Assembly: GCF_001514145.1 (NCBI RefSeq) | Contig: NZ_KQ948674.1 | Coordinates: forward strand, 143,790 to 207,789 | Source of the DNA: Streptomyces canus | Lineage (GTDB): Bacteria; Actinomycetota; Actinomycetes; Streptomycetales; Streptomycetaceae | DNA: 64,000 bases | Reading direction: 5' to 3' | In this document: positions 53,398 through 62,580 of the stretch, piece after piece | Layout: each line of letters starts with the position of its first letter | How positions within the stretch are numbered: position 1 is the first letter of the stretch | Program-made: the position numbers and the translations under genes | The notes under the pieces: generated by a model | Database searches by the model: none | What the model was told of the DNA's origin: nothing | What the model saw: only the letters and a program-made list of their open reading frames with translations

Positions 53398-53899
53398 TCA
53401 CCCCCGTCGGCTCCCCGGTTGGCGGGAGGCGTACGCGACGGTCTGTCGCGTGATGTCCCCGCCGGGCCGACATCGAAGCAGGCTGATGGTGGTGGGCCAG
53501 TAGTAGCCGCAGCCCTGCTGGCCGGCATCGGTGCAGATGCCGGCCTCAGGCATTGCTTGGATGTGGTCGGCGACGGCCTTCATGCCGCCCGGCCACAGGG
53601 CTTCGTCGAAGGTGATGGTGCCGTCGGCGTTGCGGTCGCCCTGCGGCCAGCCGTCGTCGTGGCTGATGTACGCGTAGCCGGCCGCGGCCATTCAGAGGAG
53701 AACCAGGCGTCCGTCTGCTGCTTGATGGCGTCGAAGTCGATGCTGCCGACGGAGCTGTTCCAGGAGGCCGAGCCTATCGGCGGCGGGGTGGCCCGATCTG
53801 GCCGGTGCTGACGAGGGTCGGCTCGGCGGACAGCGGTGGCGCCGGCTCGTGGCCGGCCAGGGGTGTCAGGCCGGCCAGGCCGAGGGCGAGGAGGCGCAC
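53398..53899 (-). pseudogene. Secreted alpha-galactosidase (GH27-type) remnant
   Basis: Fragments in different frames: signal peptide VRLLALGLAGLTPLAGHEPA (from a GTG at 53899), then ASWNSSVGSIDFDAIKQQTD (frameshift near 53790), then after another break near 53700 GYAYISHDDGWPQGDRNADG and AGQQGCGYYWP. This is the start of a GH27 catalytic domain, ending where the IS3 element begins. Upstream on the same strand lies the GH43-type enzyme, so the two probably formed an arabinogalactan-type operon. Confidence 0.65.
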
Positions 53900-53961
53900 G
53901 GTGATGCGTCCGGCCCGGTTCCGCGCGGAGGTGTACTACGAGGCAGGGGTGCCTCTCAAGG

Positions 53962-55347
53962 TCAGTACCCGACCCGGAATGTCGCGTCCTGCCGGTCCGT
54001 GGTGGTGGAGATCGTGCCGATGCTCAGCACGAAGTTCGCGTGGCGAATGTAGCGGTTCGGGTAGTTGTATGACCGGAACGACGCCCAGCTCTCGTCCGCC
54101 AGGCCCGGTGTACGGTAGAAGGTCGCGTCGGCGGCGAATCCCGACGTGCCGTCGTTCACGTCCACTTGGAGCGCGTACTTGTAGTGCCGCAGGTAACGGC
54201 TCGGGTAGTTGACCGACCGGAAGGAGACCCCGGAGCTGTCGGCGAGCCCCGGGACCAGGGTCCACTGCGAGTCCGTGTACGGCGTGATCGGGTACTCGTC
54301 GATCCGGCCCACGAAGTTGGCGTGGCGGATGTAACGGTTCGGGTAGTTGTACGACTTGAGCCGGTTCCAGGTCGGGGTGCCCCACTTCGCGAGCAGGTTG
54401 TCGTACTCGGTCGTGGTGATCGTCGTGATGCCGCAGTGCTTGGAGTTGACCGGCTGGGTGTAGGTCCTCTGGTCGAGGGGAGCCCAGGTGGCCGAGGCGA
54501 GGTCGGTGGACTGCCAGGCGTAGAAGACGCCGTTGGGCCTGTAGTTGTCGCCCCACAGGTACCAGGTGTTGGATGTCAGGGACTTGACCACGGTCGGGGC
54601 TTCGGTGTTGCCGTTGTGTGACGCGCCTTCGTTGGCGCTGAACTCGGTGAAGCTGCCCGGGTCCAGGGAGGTGGACCGGGCTGCCACCAGCTTGTCGACC
54701 TTCTTGAAGAAGAGGTAGTTGTAGCCGCCCACGCTCAGGGCCATGTCGCCGTCGATGACTTCGTATCCGGGGTCGAAGAACACCTGCGGGGCGGAGGCGG
54801 TGACGAAGTCGCTGGTGTAGTTGACCATGATCACGTTGTGGCCGCTGGAGTTCACCGAGGAGTAGATGACTGCGTACTGGCCGCGGCCGGCGTCCCAGAA
54901 CGCCTCGGGCGCCCAGCTGTGGGTCTCCATGTCGTGCAGCTTCATGCGCCGGTAGCCGGTGAAGGTGCGCAGGTCGGCGGAGTCCCAGACGTGGATGTAC
55001 TGGCTGTTGTAGCTCCAGTTGGTGCCCTTGAGGTCGGTGGCGAGCACGACGAACGTGCCGTCCTGCTTGCGCAGGACGAACGGGTCGCGCAGGCCGACGG
55101 CGCCCTCGGTGGGGGAGGCCACGGCGTTGTTCTGGTTGAGCGGCATCCACTCGAGCGCGTCGGTGCTGACGGCCAGGTGCAGGTTGTAGTCGGTGCCGCT
55201 GCCGCGGTTGTTCGTCTCGGTGAAGTACACCATCGCGTACGCCGAGTCGGCCGCGTGGGCGGTCCCCGAGCCGAGGGTCAGGGCGAGCGGGACGGCGGCG
55301 GACATGCCCAGAAGGGCTCGACGGGACAGATGCGGGTTTGTACTCAT
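53962..55347 (-). CDS. Secreted GH43-type glycosidase with AbfB (CBM42) domain
   Basis: 461 residues. Tat-type signal peptide with SRRALLG and a cleavage site after ALTLGSGTAHA. Five-bladed propeller motifs such as AVGLRDPFVLRKQDGTFVVL, HSWAPEAFWDAGRGQYAVIY and DGDMALSVGGYNYLFFKK. The C-terminal 130 residues repeat SYNYPNRYIRHANF and related units, the arabinose-binding AbfB beta-trefoil. Probably an extracellular arabinofuranosidase. A palindrome at 55390-55409 lies just upstream of the start. Confidence 0.85.
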   Translation of the reverse strand: MSTNPHLSRRALLGMSAAVPLALTLGSGTAHAADSAYAMVYFTETNNRGSGTDYNLHLAVSTDALEWMPLNQNNAVASPTEGAVGLRDPFVLRKQDGTFVVLATDLKGTNWSYNSQYIHVWDSADLRTFTGYRRMKLHDMETHSWAPEAFWDAGRGQYAVIYSSVNSSGHNVIMVNYTSDFVTASAPQVFFDPGYEVIDGDMALSVGGYNYLFFKKVDKLVAARSTSLDPGSFTEFSANEGASHNGNTEAPTVVKSLTSNTWYLWGDNYRPNGVFYAWQSTDLASATWAPLDQRTYTQPVNSKHCGITTITTTEYDNLLAKWGTPTWNRLKSYNYPNRYIRHANFVGRIDEYPITPYTDSQWTLVPGLADSSGVSFRSVNYPSRYLRHYKYALQVDVNDGTSGFAADATFYRTPGLADESWASFRSYNYPNRYIRHANFVLSIGTISTTTDRQDATFRVGY

Positions 55348-55389
55348 CTTGTGCTCCGATGCGATGTGCGGGGTCCGAAATTGCCGATA

Positions 55390-55409
55390 TTTCGAACAAA
55401 GTTCGGAAA
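55390..55409. promoter_or_regulatory. Operator-like palindrome upstream of the glycosidase
   Basis: TTTCGAACAAAGTTCGGAAA, an imperfect palindrome around GAAC-AAA-GTTC, 43 bases upstream of the start. May bind a sugar-responsive repressor. Confidence 0.45.
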
Positions 55410-55529
55410 ATCGATCAGAATGTAGGGTCTTGCCATAGGAGCGTCAACCGTCCTGACATGCTCTTTGTGATTCCTGTGTCGCAGCGTGCGAACCGGCGGG
55501 GCCCGGGATCCACTTGTGTCGATCAGCGC

Positions 55530-55740
55530 CTACACCCCGGCGGGACAGAGGTGTGTTCCGGCGGGGACCGCTGAGGGCCGGGCCTCGTTGATGTTGTGGA
55601 CGAGGTTGCCGGCCAGCGGGAGGTTGGCCCTGCCCCAGTCGGTGTTGGACAGCTTGGTCTGCAGTCGCTGCTCATCCGGTCCAGAGTGACCAGGCCCGGC
55701 TTGTCCCAGCCGCCGTCGCTCCAGGCCTCCGGCAGCTCGC
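55530..55740 (-). pseudogene. Gene remnant
   Basis: Two minus-strand fragments read as LPEAWSDGGWDKPGLVTLD and, after a frame change, LSNTDWGRANLPLAGNLVHN ending PAGTHLCPAGV-stop. They look like the C-terminus of a secreted enzyme whose 5' part is lost. The family is not recognised. Confidence 0.35.
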
Positions 55741-55821
55741 CACAGCGGCGGAAGGGCGGAGATCCTGCCCCTCGCCGAGCACCGGCCAGAGACAGGGCCT
55801 CCGCTGCTCAGGGGCGACAGG

Positions 55822-56514
55822 TCACCAGTGGATGTGGAAGGTCCCGTAGTCCCGCACCTTGATGTTGTCCGCCCAGGAGCCCCACCTCTTGTTGGGATCC
55901 CAGCGGAACGCCTTTACATTTGACCTCGGGCAGCGGCTCTCCTGCGCCGGCGCGTTGATGTAGGCGCCGACGAAGTCACCGCTCCGCCACCGGCGCTCGA
56001 CCACGCTGATGGGCCGGGCGAACTGGCCCGGCTTGTAGAAGACCCCGGACGTATAGGTCATCGTGGTGGAGGAGCTCCGGTTGTACCCCCCGACGATCGA
56101 CGCCATCGCGGTGAACGGCTCCTTCTTCGCCTCGCCCCCGATGGTCATCCCGATCGACCACTGGTACGACGTCGTCTTGCTGACGGCCTTGGTGTACGAG
56201 CAGTTTGCCGCGGCGTTCCACGGGCACCTTTCTTCCGGCCCGCGCCATACCCAGTCCTGCCAGGTATTGGCAGCCTGCTGACGCGCTACGGCCTTGGTGA
56301 TCCTGTTGAACCTCGTGTCCGCGGCCTTCCTGATGTCCGGCCCGTTGTTGTTGAGGCAGACGATGACTTCCGCCGCCGAGGCCTGGCCGGACCCGGTGAA
56401 GAGCAAGAGGGGTGCCAGAACGGCCACGGCGAGGGGCGACCATCGACGGAGCAGGTTCCGCTTGGGCCGCATGGTGGATTCGCCACTTCTTCGGGCACGG
56501 CGTTGCACGAGCAT
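55822..56514 (-). CDS. Small secreted protein of unknown fold, 230 aa
   Basis: Start at ATG 56514, with AGGAG seven bases before. Basic N-terminus (RRARRSGESTMRPKRNLLRR), then a hydrophobic stretch AVAVLAPLLLFTGSG and ASA cleavage site, so it is exported. Four cysteines remain (VCLN, ERCPW, NCSYT, SRCPR), enough for two disulfides. The middle, SYQWSIGMTIGGEAKKEPFT followed by GGYNRSSSTTMTYTSG, has the alternating polar look of beta-pore-forming (aerolysin-type) proteins. That is a weak suggestion only. Confidence 0.6.
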   Translation of the reverse strand: MLVQRRARRSGESTMRPKRNLLRRWSPLAVAVLAPLLLFTGSGQASAAEVIVCLNNNGPDIRKAADTRFNRITKAVARQQAANTWQDWVWRGPEERCPWNAAANCSYTKAVSKTTSYQWSIGMTIGGEAKKEPFTAMASIVGGYNRSSSTTMTYTSGVFYKPGQFARPISVVERRWRSGDFVGAYINAPAQESRCPRSNVKAFRWDPNKRWGSWADNIKVRDYGTFHIHW

Positions 56515-56927
56515 TGCCACTCCTGTGTGTCTGGGCGTCAGCGCACTTCCAGTGGGCTCTTGCTGCTGACGCAGCTGGATCTGCGGCCGAAGGTGCCACC
56601 CAGCAGGTTGTTCAGCACCCCCTGTCATCAGGGTGAACAATCCCGTGTACTGGGTGGGCTCCCGGATTTGACAGGCGGGGGCACTTGCTTCGCAGGGGCG
56701 GACTGGAGGGGCTCGCTCGGCAGGCACTCGTCTCCGCCTCACCGAGCAGCACACCTGTCGCGATGGCGAAGGCGGGCGGCATGCCGATCACTACGGTGAC
56801 GAGCCGAGAAGTCACGTACGAGAAGTGCGGCGTGCTGAGGGCGCCGATCTTGGCGTCGCCGAAATGCGCTTCGACGGGGGCAGCTTCACCAAGCGCCTGC
56901 AGCCGCCCAGCGCAACTTGTCCCTCGC
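56515..56927. other. No gene identified
   Basis: Between the small secreted protein and the deacetylase gene. Only Arg/Pro-rich shadow ORFs were seen. Confidence 0.4.
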
Positions 56928-58363
56928 TCACATGGTGGCCCGAAGGTGGCTGACGGTGACGAAGTGGTAGCCGCGGGCGGTGAGGGTACGTAGGATCTCG
57001 GGGATGGCGGCGACCGACGTGGCGTGGATGTCGTGCATGAGGACGACGTCGTTGCGCTTCACCTTGGCGACGACGCTCTGGGCGATCTTCGTGGCGTCGG
57101 GGTACTTCCAATCCTCGGTGTCCAGGGTCCACAGCACGGGGGAGAGCTCGGTGGCGCCGCGGACGGTGCTGTTGATGGCGCCGTAGGGCGGGCGGAAGAG
57201 GGTGGGGGTCTTGCCGGTCGCGGCCTTGATCGCGGCGCTGGTGTGGTTCAGCTGGTAGGTGACCTGCTCGGGGGTGAGTTTGGTCGGGGTGGCTCCAGGA
57301 GTGGTTGCCCACCTCGTGGCCGGCGCGGGCCTCGGCGCGCACCAGTTCGGCGTGGGCGGCGACGTTCTGGCCGACCACGAAGAAGGTGGCCCGGGCGCGG
57401 TATTGCGCGAGGTACGTCAGCAGGGTCGCGGTCTCCGGGACGGCGGGGCCGTCGTCGAAGGTCAGGGCGACGCAGTGGACCTTGGCGCAGTCGGTGTCGT
57501 CGTCATCGGAGGCCGTGTGCGTCGGCACGGCGGGCGTCGGCGTCGCGCTCGCCCCGAGGTCGAGTGCGCGGGACGGCTGTTCGGTCTGCTGCTGGGTGCG
57601 CTTGCCGAAGCCGGACAGCCAGGGGGTGACCGTCGCCTTGGAGAAGGCCACGACGTAGCGGCCGGCGGGGGCGGCGCCGACCTGGTCCCGGTCGAAGGTC
57701 ACCCGCAGTCCGCCGTCGGCGGAGAAGGCCATGTCGTCCAGGATGGCGAGGAGGTTCGACCGGTCGGCGAACGCCTCGTCCACCGTGGCGGCGTCTGTGC
57801 CGTCCCGTCCCTTGAGCTGCTTCTTCAAGGCGGCGACGAAGTCGTCACGGGAGCCGTCTGCGACGAGTGCGAGCGCGGTGCGGTACACGCCCGCCTTGCC
57901 GTCGTACCAGTAGGTGCGGGTGCTCAGTCCGTCCCCTGCCGAGGTGGTCCTGCGTGGTGGTCCGGACGCCGAGGACGTCCCCGGAGGCGACCAGGAACTG
58001 GTGGCTGATGTTGAGTTCGCGGCCGTCGCCGGCCGTGGTCGCGTCGTCGCAGCCGGAGCGGAAGGTCGCCAGGCGCTGCTCCACGTCCTTCTTCATCGCG
58101 TCCGTCGTCGCGGTCGCGCCGGGCACGTCCGGGTAGCTGGTCGCGAAGGGGCAGGAGCTGTTCTCGCTGCTGTCGTTGACGATCCGCAGCCCTTTGATCT
58201 TCGAGGGATCCACGGCCCGCGCCGGCGAGGCGGCGGAGGACGGTCCGGGCCGCGCTCCGGCGGTCGCGGAGTCCGATGCCCCGGAGGATCCGGACGAGCA
58301 GGCCGCCGTCAGCGAGAGCGAGCCGAGCAGCAGGAGGGCGGGGAACAGGAGGCGTGTGCGCAT
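56928..58363 (-). pseudogene. Polysaccharide deacetylase lipoprotein, two frameshifts
   Basis: Starts with a lipoprotein signal (LLFPALLLLGSLSLTAACSS). Good sequence runs to VRTTTQDH (about 57945), shifts frame to LSTRTYWYDGKAGVYRTALA, and continues through a DUF4163/3298-like region and the NodB start HCVALTFDDGPAVPETATL to NHSWSHP. Near 57285 it shifts again to KLTPEQVTYQLNHT and ends VLWTLDTEDWKYPDATKIAQ, VVLMHDIHATSVAAIPEIL, GYHFVTVSHL. With both indels repaired the enzyme would be complete, including the metal-binding Asp and the HxxSH. Confidence 0.7.
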
Positions 58364-58485
58364 GGGACCAGAACCTGGTTTAGGGGGCTTATCGGGCTCC
58401 GATCGTCCAGGTCAGGGGTGTTTTTCAGCGACCGTCGCGGTCACTGTGAACAAAAAGGTCCCGCTCTTCGCGTGCGCTTCGCCGC

Positions 58486-61400
58486 TCAGCGTGTCGTGGG
58501 GCACACCTGTCGGTACGGCGCGTCGGGGACGTACGTCCGCCACTGCGCCTTGGTGAGTCCTCCGCCGGACCGGTCGCACAGGAGGCGGGCGACCTCGTCC
58601 GGGCCGACCGGGTGGCGCTGGAGCAGCACGTACGGGCCGCCGGCGTAGAGGGTGGCGCCGTCGTGGGTGAAGGCGAGGGTGTCGACTTCGTCGCCGGGTG
58701 TGGGCAGGTCGCTGCCGAGGAGCCGTTGTCCGGCGGTGTCCCACAGGCGCAGGGTGCCGTTGTGGCCGCCCACGGCGAGGGTGGCGCCGTCGGGGGAGAA
58801 GGCGAGCGCGTCCACGGCCTCGGGTTCGCCGCGCGAGACGGTGTCGGAGGTGCCGGTCAGGATGCCCAGACGGTGGCGGAGTTCTCCGTCCCACAGGGTC
58901 ACGTGCCCGGTGGAGTCGCCGACGGCGAGTCGGGTGCCGTCGGGGCTGAAGGCCAGCGCGGTGACCTGCTGGCCGTCGGCCAGGGCGCGCCCGCTCACGC
59001 GACCGGAGGGCAGCTCGGCGTACCGGTCGGCGGAGCCGGCGACCAGCCGGCCGTCGGGCCGCAGGGCGAGCCTGCCCGCGTCGAGGCCGCCCAGGGTGGC
59101 CGTGCGGCGGTGGGCAGCGGTGTCCCAGACCTCGGCCGTGCTGCCGCCGCTGGTGGAGCGCGCGGCCAGCAGCGTCCGGCCGCCGGAACCGAGGGCGAGC
59201 GCGGAGACCATGCGGTCCGCCGCACCGGATGTCTCGAACGACGTACGGACCCGGTGCGCGGGGACGTCCCAGACGCTGAAGCGCTGCCGCAGGGAGCCGT
59301 GCGAGGAGACCGTGTCGGCGACGGCGAGGGACCGGCCGTCCGGACTGAAGGCAAACTGCGGGGGCCCTTCGTCGCCGTCGGTCGGCAGGGGGCCGAGCGT
59401 GGTGTGGGAGAGGACCGTCCCGGTGCGGGTGGAGCGGAGTTCGAAGCGGTATCCGGTGCCGGAGCGGGTGGCGGTGGCCAGAACGGTGCCGTCCGGGCCG
59501 AGGGCGGTCGTGTCGGCCGGGGTGCTCTGCCAGTGGGCTTCCATGCGGTCGCTCAAGTCGTAGGTGCGGACCGTGGCGCCGTCGAGGTAGCGCAGCGTCC
59601 GACCCCTGCCCGAGGTCCAGGTCAGCCCTCTCACCTCGGCGCCGGCCAGCGGCGTATGGAAAACCCGCCAGCCGCCTCCGGTCAGCTGCCACACGGCGAT
59701 CTCCTGGTCGTCCACCGTGGCCAGGAACCGCCCGTCCGGGGAGAGGGCGGCATCGGTGAATCCGGTGACGCCGCCGCTGTCGAAGGCGGCGACCTCCCGT
59801 CCGCCGGTGACGTCCCAGACCGTGACCGCGGTCCCGAAGACGGCGGCCAGGCGCCGTCTGTCCCCGCTGAACCGCAGCAGACGGGAGCCGCCGTCAGCCC
59901 CGGAGCCGGTGCCGCAGACGGTGCCGCCCGCCTTCTCCCAGTCGCCCGTCAGCCGCCTGCCGTGGACGGTGTCCCACACCTGGGGCGAGCCGTCGGCAGG
60001 GCACAGGGCGAGCAGGCGGCCGTCCGGGCCGAACGCGGCTGTGGTGAGGTCGCGCGGCATGTTCGTGGTGAACACAACCTTGCCGTCCCCGGTCCGGTAC
60101 ACCCGCACCGGGCCCGGACCGTCCGGCGGCCGGGTGGCGTAGGCGCTGCCATCGGGCGCTGCCCAGTACGGCGCGTCGCCCAGCTGGGCGACCGGTTCGC
60201 GTGCGGCGAGATTCCACAGCTCGTTGCCGTCCTGACCCGTGACGACGAGGGAACGGGCGTCGGGACCGGCGTCGGACACCTCCGTGCCGCCGGGCAGTCC
60301 GTAGGTGGCGGTGACGCGGTGGTCCGCCACATCCCAGAGCGTCACCTTGGCGCCCGTGACGGTGACGAGGGTGCGGCCCTGAGCGGTGAGGAAACGCCGG
60401 CCGCTCTCGCCCGTCTGCGGGTCGGTGAAGGCGTCCCGCTCCGGCCGGGCCAGGGCGTCGAGCAGGGCCGAGCGGGACTCGGTCAGCGGGGCGAGCCGCC
60501 AGGCGGCGACGGAGAGCAGGGCGGCCGTGCGGGGGTCGGCGGAGCGCAGGCCGTCGGCCACCCCGGCCAGACGGCGGGCGGCTGCCTTGGCCGCCTCTTC
60601 CTCGCCGGTCCGGTTGCTCTGCCAGGCCAGCAGGCCCGCGGCCAGCGCGAGCATGAGGAACGCGGACAGACCCACGGTGAGCAGGCGGGTACGGCGCGCG
60701 GTCCGCGTCTCGGTCTCCCGCTCGGCGTCGCGCGCGGCACGGGAGGCGTCGAGGAAGGCCCGCTCCAGCTCGGCCAGGTCGAGGTCGTCGTCGGGCCGCC
60801 CGGTGAACAGTTCCTCGGCCTGGGTCAGCCGCGCCCCCCGGTACAGCGCGCCGGCGTCACGGTCCAGCTGCTCCCAGGACCCGGCCGACTCCCCGAGCAT
60901 CCGCTGCGCGCGCAGCCGCCCGCGGCCCTCCTCGATCCAGCCGGCCAGCCGGGGCCAGCCGGTGATCAGCACCTCGTGGGCCAGCTCGACGGTGTCGCCG
61001 TCCAGGGTGACCAGCCGGGCGGCGGCGAGGCGTTCCAGGACGTCCTGCGCGTCGGGCCCCAGCTCGGCCCGGGACGCCGGGCGGCGCGTGTCGGCGGCGC
61101 CGTCCCCGGGGGTGATCAGCCGCAGCAGGATGCGGCGGGCGATGCGGGCCTGCTCCGGTGAGAGGTCGCCGTAGACCTGCTCGGCGGTCGCGGCGATCGC
61201 ACCGTGCACGCCGCCCGCCTCCTCGTACGCGGCGAGGGTGAGGGTACGGCCGCGGCGTCGGCGCCAGGTCTCCAGCAGGGCGTGCGAGAGCATCGGCAGG
61301 GCGCCGGGCTGGTCGGTGACCTCGTCGATGACGCGGGCGGTCAGCGCGCGCTCCACGTTCAGACCCTCGGCGGCCGCGGGCTGCGTGATCACGTCCCGCA

Positions 61401-62205
61401 GCTCGTCCCGGCTCATCGGCCCGACCAGCAGGTTCGCGCGGCTGACCGCTTCGGCCAGCTCCTGGTGGGCGCCGCAGTGGCCGTAGAAGTCGCCGCGTAC
61501 GGCGATGGCCACGCGCAGCCGGCTCTCGCAGGCATGGGCGCGCAGCAGGAGGTCGAGGAAGCGATCGCGTTCCTCTCGGTCGTGGCAGAGGGTGAACACT
61601 TCCTCGAACTGGTCGACGAGCACCCAGGTGTCCAGGTCGCCGTCCTTCGGGAGGAGGGCTTCCTCGTGCGTGTGCGCGGGCTGTTCACCCGGCGTGAGCA
61701 CGCGGATCACCGCCGGGCGGTCGGCGCGCTGCTCCTGCCGCAGGGCCGGGATCAGCCCGGCCCGCAGCAGCGACGACTTGCCGCTGCCGGAGGGGCCGAA
61801 CACTGCCGCGAACCGGTGCGCACGCACCAGGCCCAGCAGCTCGCCGACCTGCCTGTCCCGGCCGAAGAACAGGTCGCTGTCACCCGGCTCGAACCGGGCC
61901 AGCCCCCGGTACGGGGCCCGCTCCTCGGCCGAGGGCGCCCGCACCTGCGCGTCCGCCTCCTGCCAGCGCCGCTCCCACTCGTCGGGGTCGGCGTCCAGCA
62001 CCTGGGCGTACGCCCGCACCACCGCGAGCGAGGGCAGCTGGTCGCCGGCCGCCGCCTGGGACAGGGCGGTCGTCGAGTAGCCCGCGCGCTCGGCCATCTC
62101 GCGGTACGGCGGCGTGCCCGCCTTCTCCCGCAGCAGGCGCAACTCGTGCGCCAGCCGCTGCACCGGCCCTGCATCCGGGTCCAGCGGCTTCTCGCGTCGT
62201 CCCAC
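58486..62205 (-). CDS. XRE - nSTAND1 NTPase - WD40 repeat protein
   Basis: 1239 residues from the GTG at 62205. Residues 15-75 are a helix-turn-helix (LRLLREKAGTPPYREMAERA). Walker A GPSGSGKS is at 137-144, Walker B TWVLVDQFEEV around 194-204, and a single membrane segment around 508-528 (LLTVGLSAFLMLALAAGLLA). The rest is a WD40 propeller, perhaps two, with repeats such as ALAFSPDGTRLAVGDSTGHV and GTLRLWD. These STAND proteins are abundant in Streptomyces and probably sense something outside the NTPase with the propeller. No frame damage. Confidence 0.85.
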   Translation of the reverse strand: MGRREKPLDPDAGPVQRLAHELRLLREKAGTPPYREMAERAGYSTTALSQAAAGDQLPSLAVVRAYAQVLDADPDEWERRWQEADAQVRAPSAEERAPYRGLARFEPGDSDLFFGRDRQVGELLGLVRAHRFAAVFGPSGSGKSSLLRAGLIPALRQEQRADRPAVIRVLTPGEQPAHTHEEALLPKDGDLDTWVLVDQFEEVFTLCHDREERDRFLDLLLRAHACESRLRVAIAVRGDFYGHCGAHQELAEAVSRANLLVGPMSRDELRDVITQPAAAEGLNVERALTARVIDEVTDQPGALPMLSHALLETWRRRRGRTLTLAAYEEAGGVHGAIAATAEQVYGDLSPEQARIARRILLRLITPGDGAADTRRPASRAELGPDAQDVLERLAAARLVTLDGDTVELAHEVLITGWPRLAGWIEEGRGRLRAQRMLGESAGSWEQLDRDAGALYRGARLTQAEELFTGRPDDDLDLAELERAFLDASRAARDAERETETRTARRTRLLTVGLSAFLMLALAAGLLAWQSNRTGEEEAAKAAARRLAGVADGLRSADPRTAALLSVAAWRLAPLTESRSALLDALARPERDAFTDPQTGESGRRFLTAQGRTLVTVTGAKVTLWDVADHRVTATYGLPGGTEVSDAGPDARSLVVTGQDGNELWNLAAREPVAQLGDAPYWAAPDGSAYATRPPDGPGPVRVYRTGDGKVVFTTNMPRDLTTAAFGPDGRLLALCPADGSPQVWDTVHGRRLTGDWEKAGGTVCGTGSGADGGSRLLRFSGDRRRLAAVFGTAVTVWDVTGGREVAAFDSGGVTGFTDAALSPDGRFLATVDDQEIAVWQLTGGGWRVFHTPLAGAEVRGLTWTSGRGRTLRYLDGATVRTYDLSDRMEAHWQSTPADTTALGPDGTVLATATRSGTGYRFELRSTRTGTVLSHTTLGPLPTDGDEGPPQFAFSPDGRSLAVADTVSSHGSLRQRFSVWDVPAHRVRTSFETSGAADRMVSALALGSGGRTLLAARSTSGGSTAEVWDTAAHRRTATLGGLDAGRLALRPDGRLVAGSADRYAELPSGRVSGRALADGQQVTALAFSPDGTRLAVGDSTGHVTLWDGELRHRLGILTGTSDTVSRGEPEAVDALAFSPDGATLAVGGHNGTLRLWDTAGQRLLGSDLPTPGDEVDTLAFTHDGATLYAGGPYVLLQRHPVGPDEVARLLCDRSGGGLTKAQWRTYVPDAPYRQVCPTTR

Positions 62206-62315
62206 CGGGCCGTACCTTTCGACCTGCAAAACACGCCAGTGATCGGCGCCCAACCTACGTGCGGCTGCCGAGCAGGGGCAATTCCGGCCCAGTACGCGGA
62301 CGAGGCACCGACACG

Positions 62316-62349
62316 GACGTGCCCCCGGCCTGCCGGCCGGGGGCACGTC
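62316..62349. terminator. Strong hairpin upstream of the nSTAND gene
   Basis: Perfect 15-bp stem GACGTGCCCCCGGCC / GGCCGGGGGCACGTC with loop TGCC. May end the transcript of a former gene to the right. Confidence 0.6.
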
Positions 62350-62366
62350 GCGGAACCGCCGTGAGG

Positions 62367-62580
62367 CTAGTGCCGCGGCAGGCAACGTTCGCCCCGTCGC
62401 GACGCCCGGCACGCGCCCCCACCCTCGAACCGGCTTCGCCCGGCTCGGGCGGGGGGACCCCCTTCGCCGCACCGGCCGAAAGCCCAAGTACGTCCAGTAC
62501 GAGGACTTCCGGCCGGCACGCCGAGAGCACACACCGGACGCCGCTCCTTGACGGGCAAACGTTGCCTGCCACGGCACTAG
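62367..62580. mobile_element. MITE-like element, 214 bp
   Basis: Ends are inverted repeats of about 30 bases: CTAGTGCCG-C-GGCAGGCA then ACGTTCGCCC at left, with CTAGTGCCG-T-GGCAGGCA then ACGTTTGCCC as the complement at right. No ORF of its own. CTAG/TA at both ends suggests a TA-targeting (IS630/Tc1 or IS5-like) transposase in trans. Its right end is shared with the IS630 element. Confidence 0.65.

Noticed and set aside
58612..61161. 849-codon plus-strand ORF
   Set aside because: Antisense of the WD40/nSTAND gene, with no recognisable domain and Gly/Val/Ala-biased composition.
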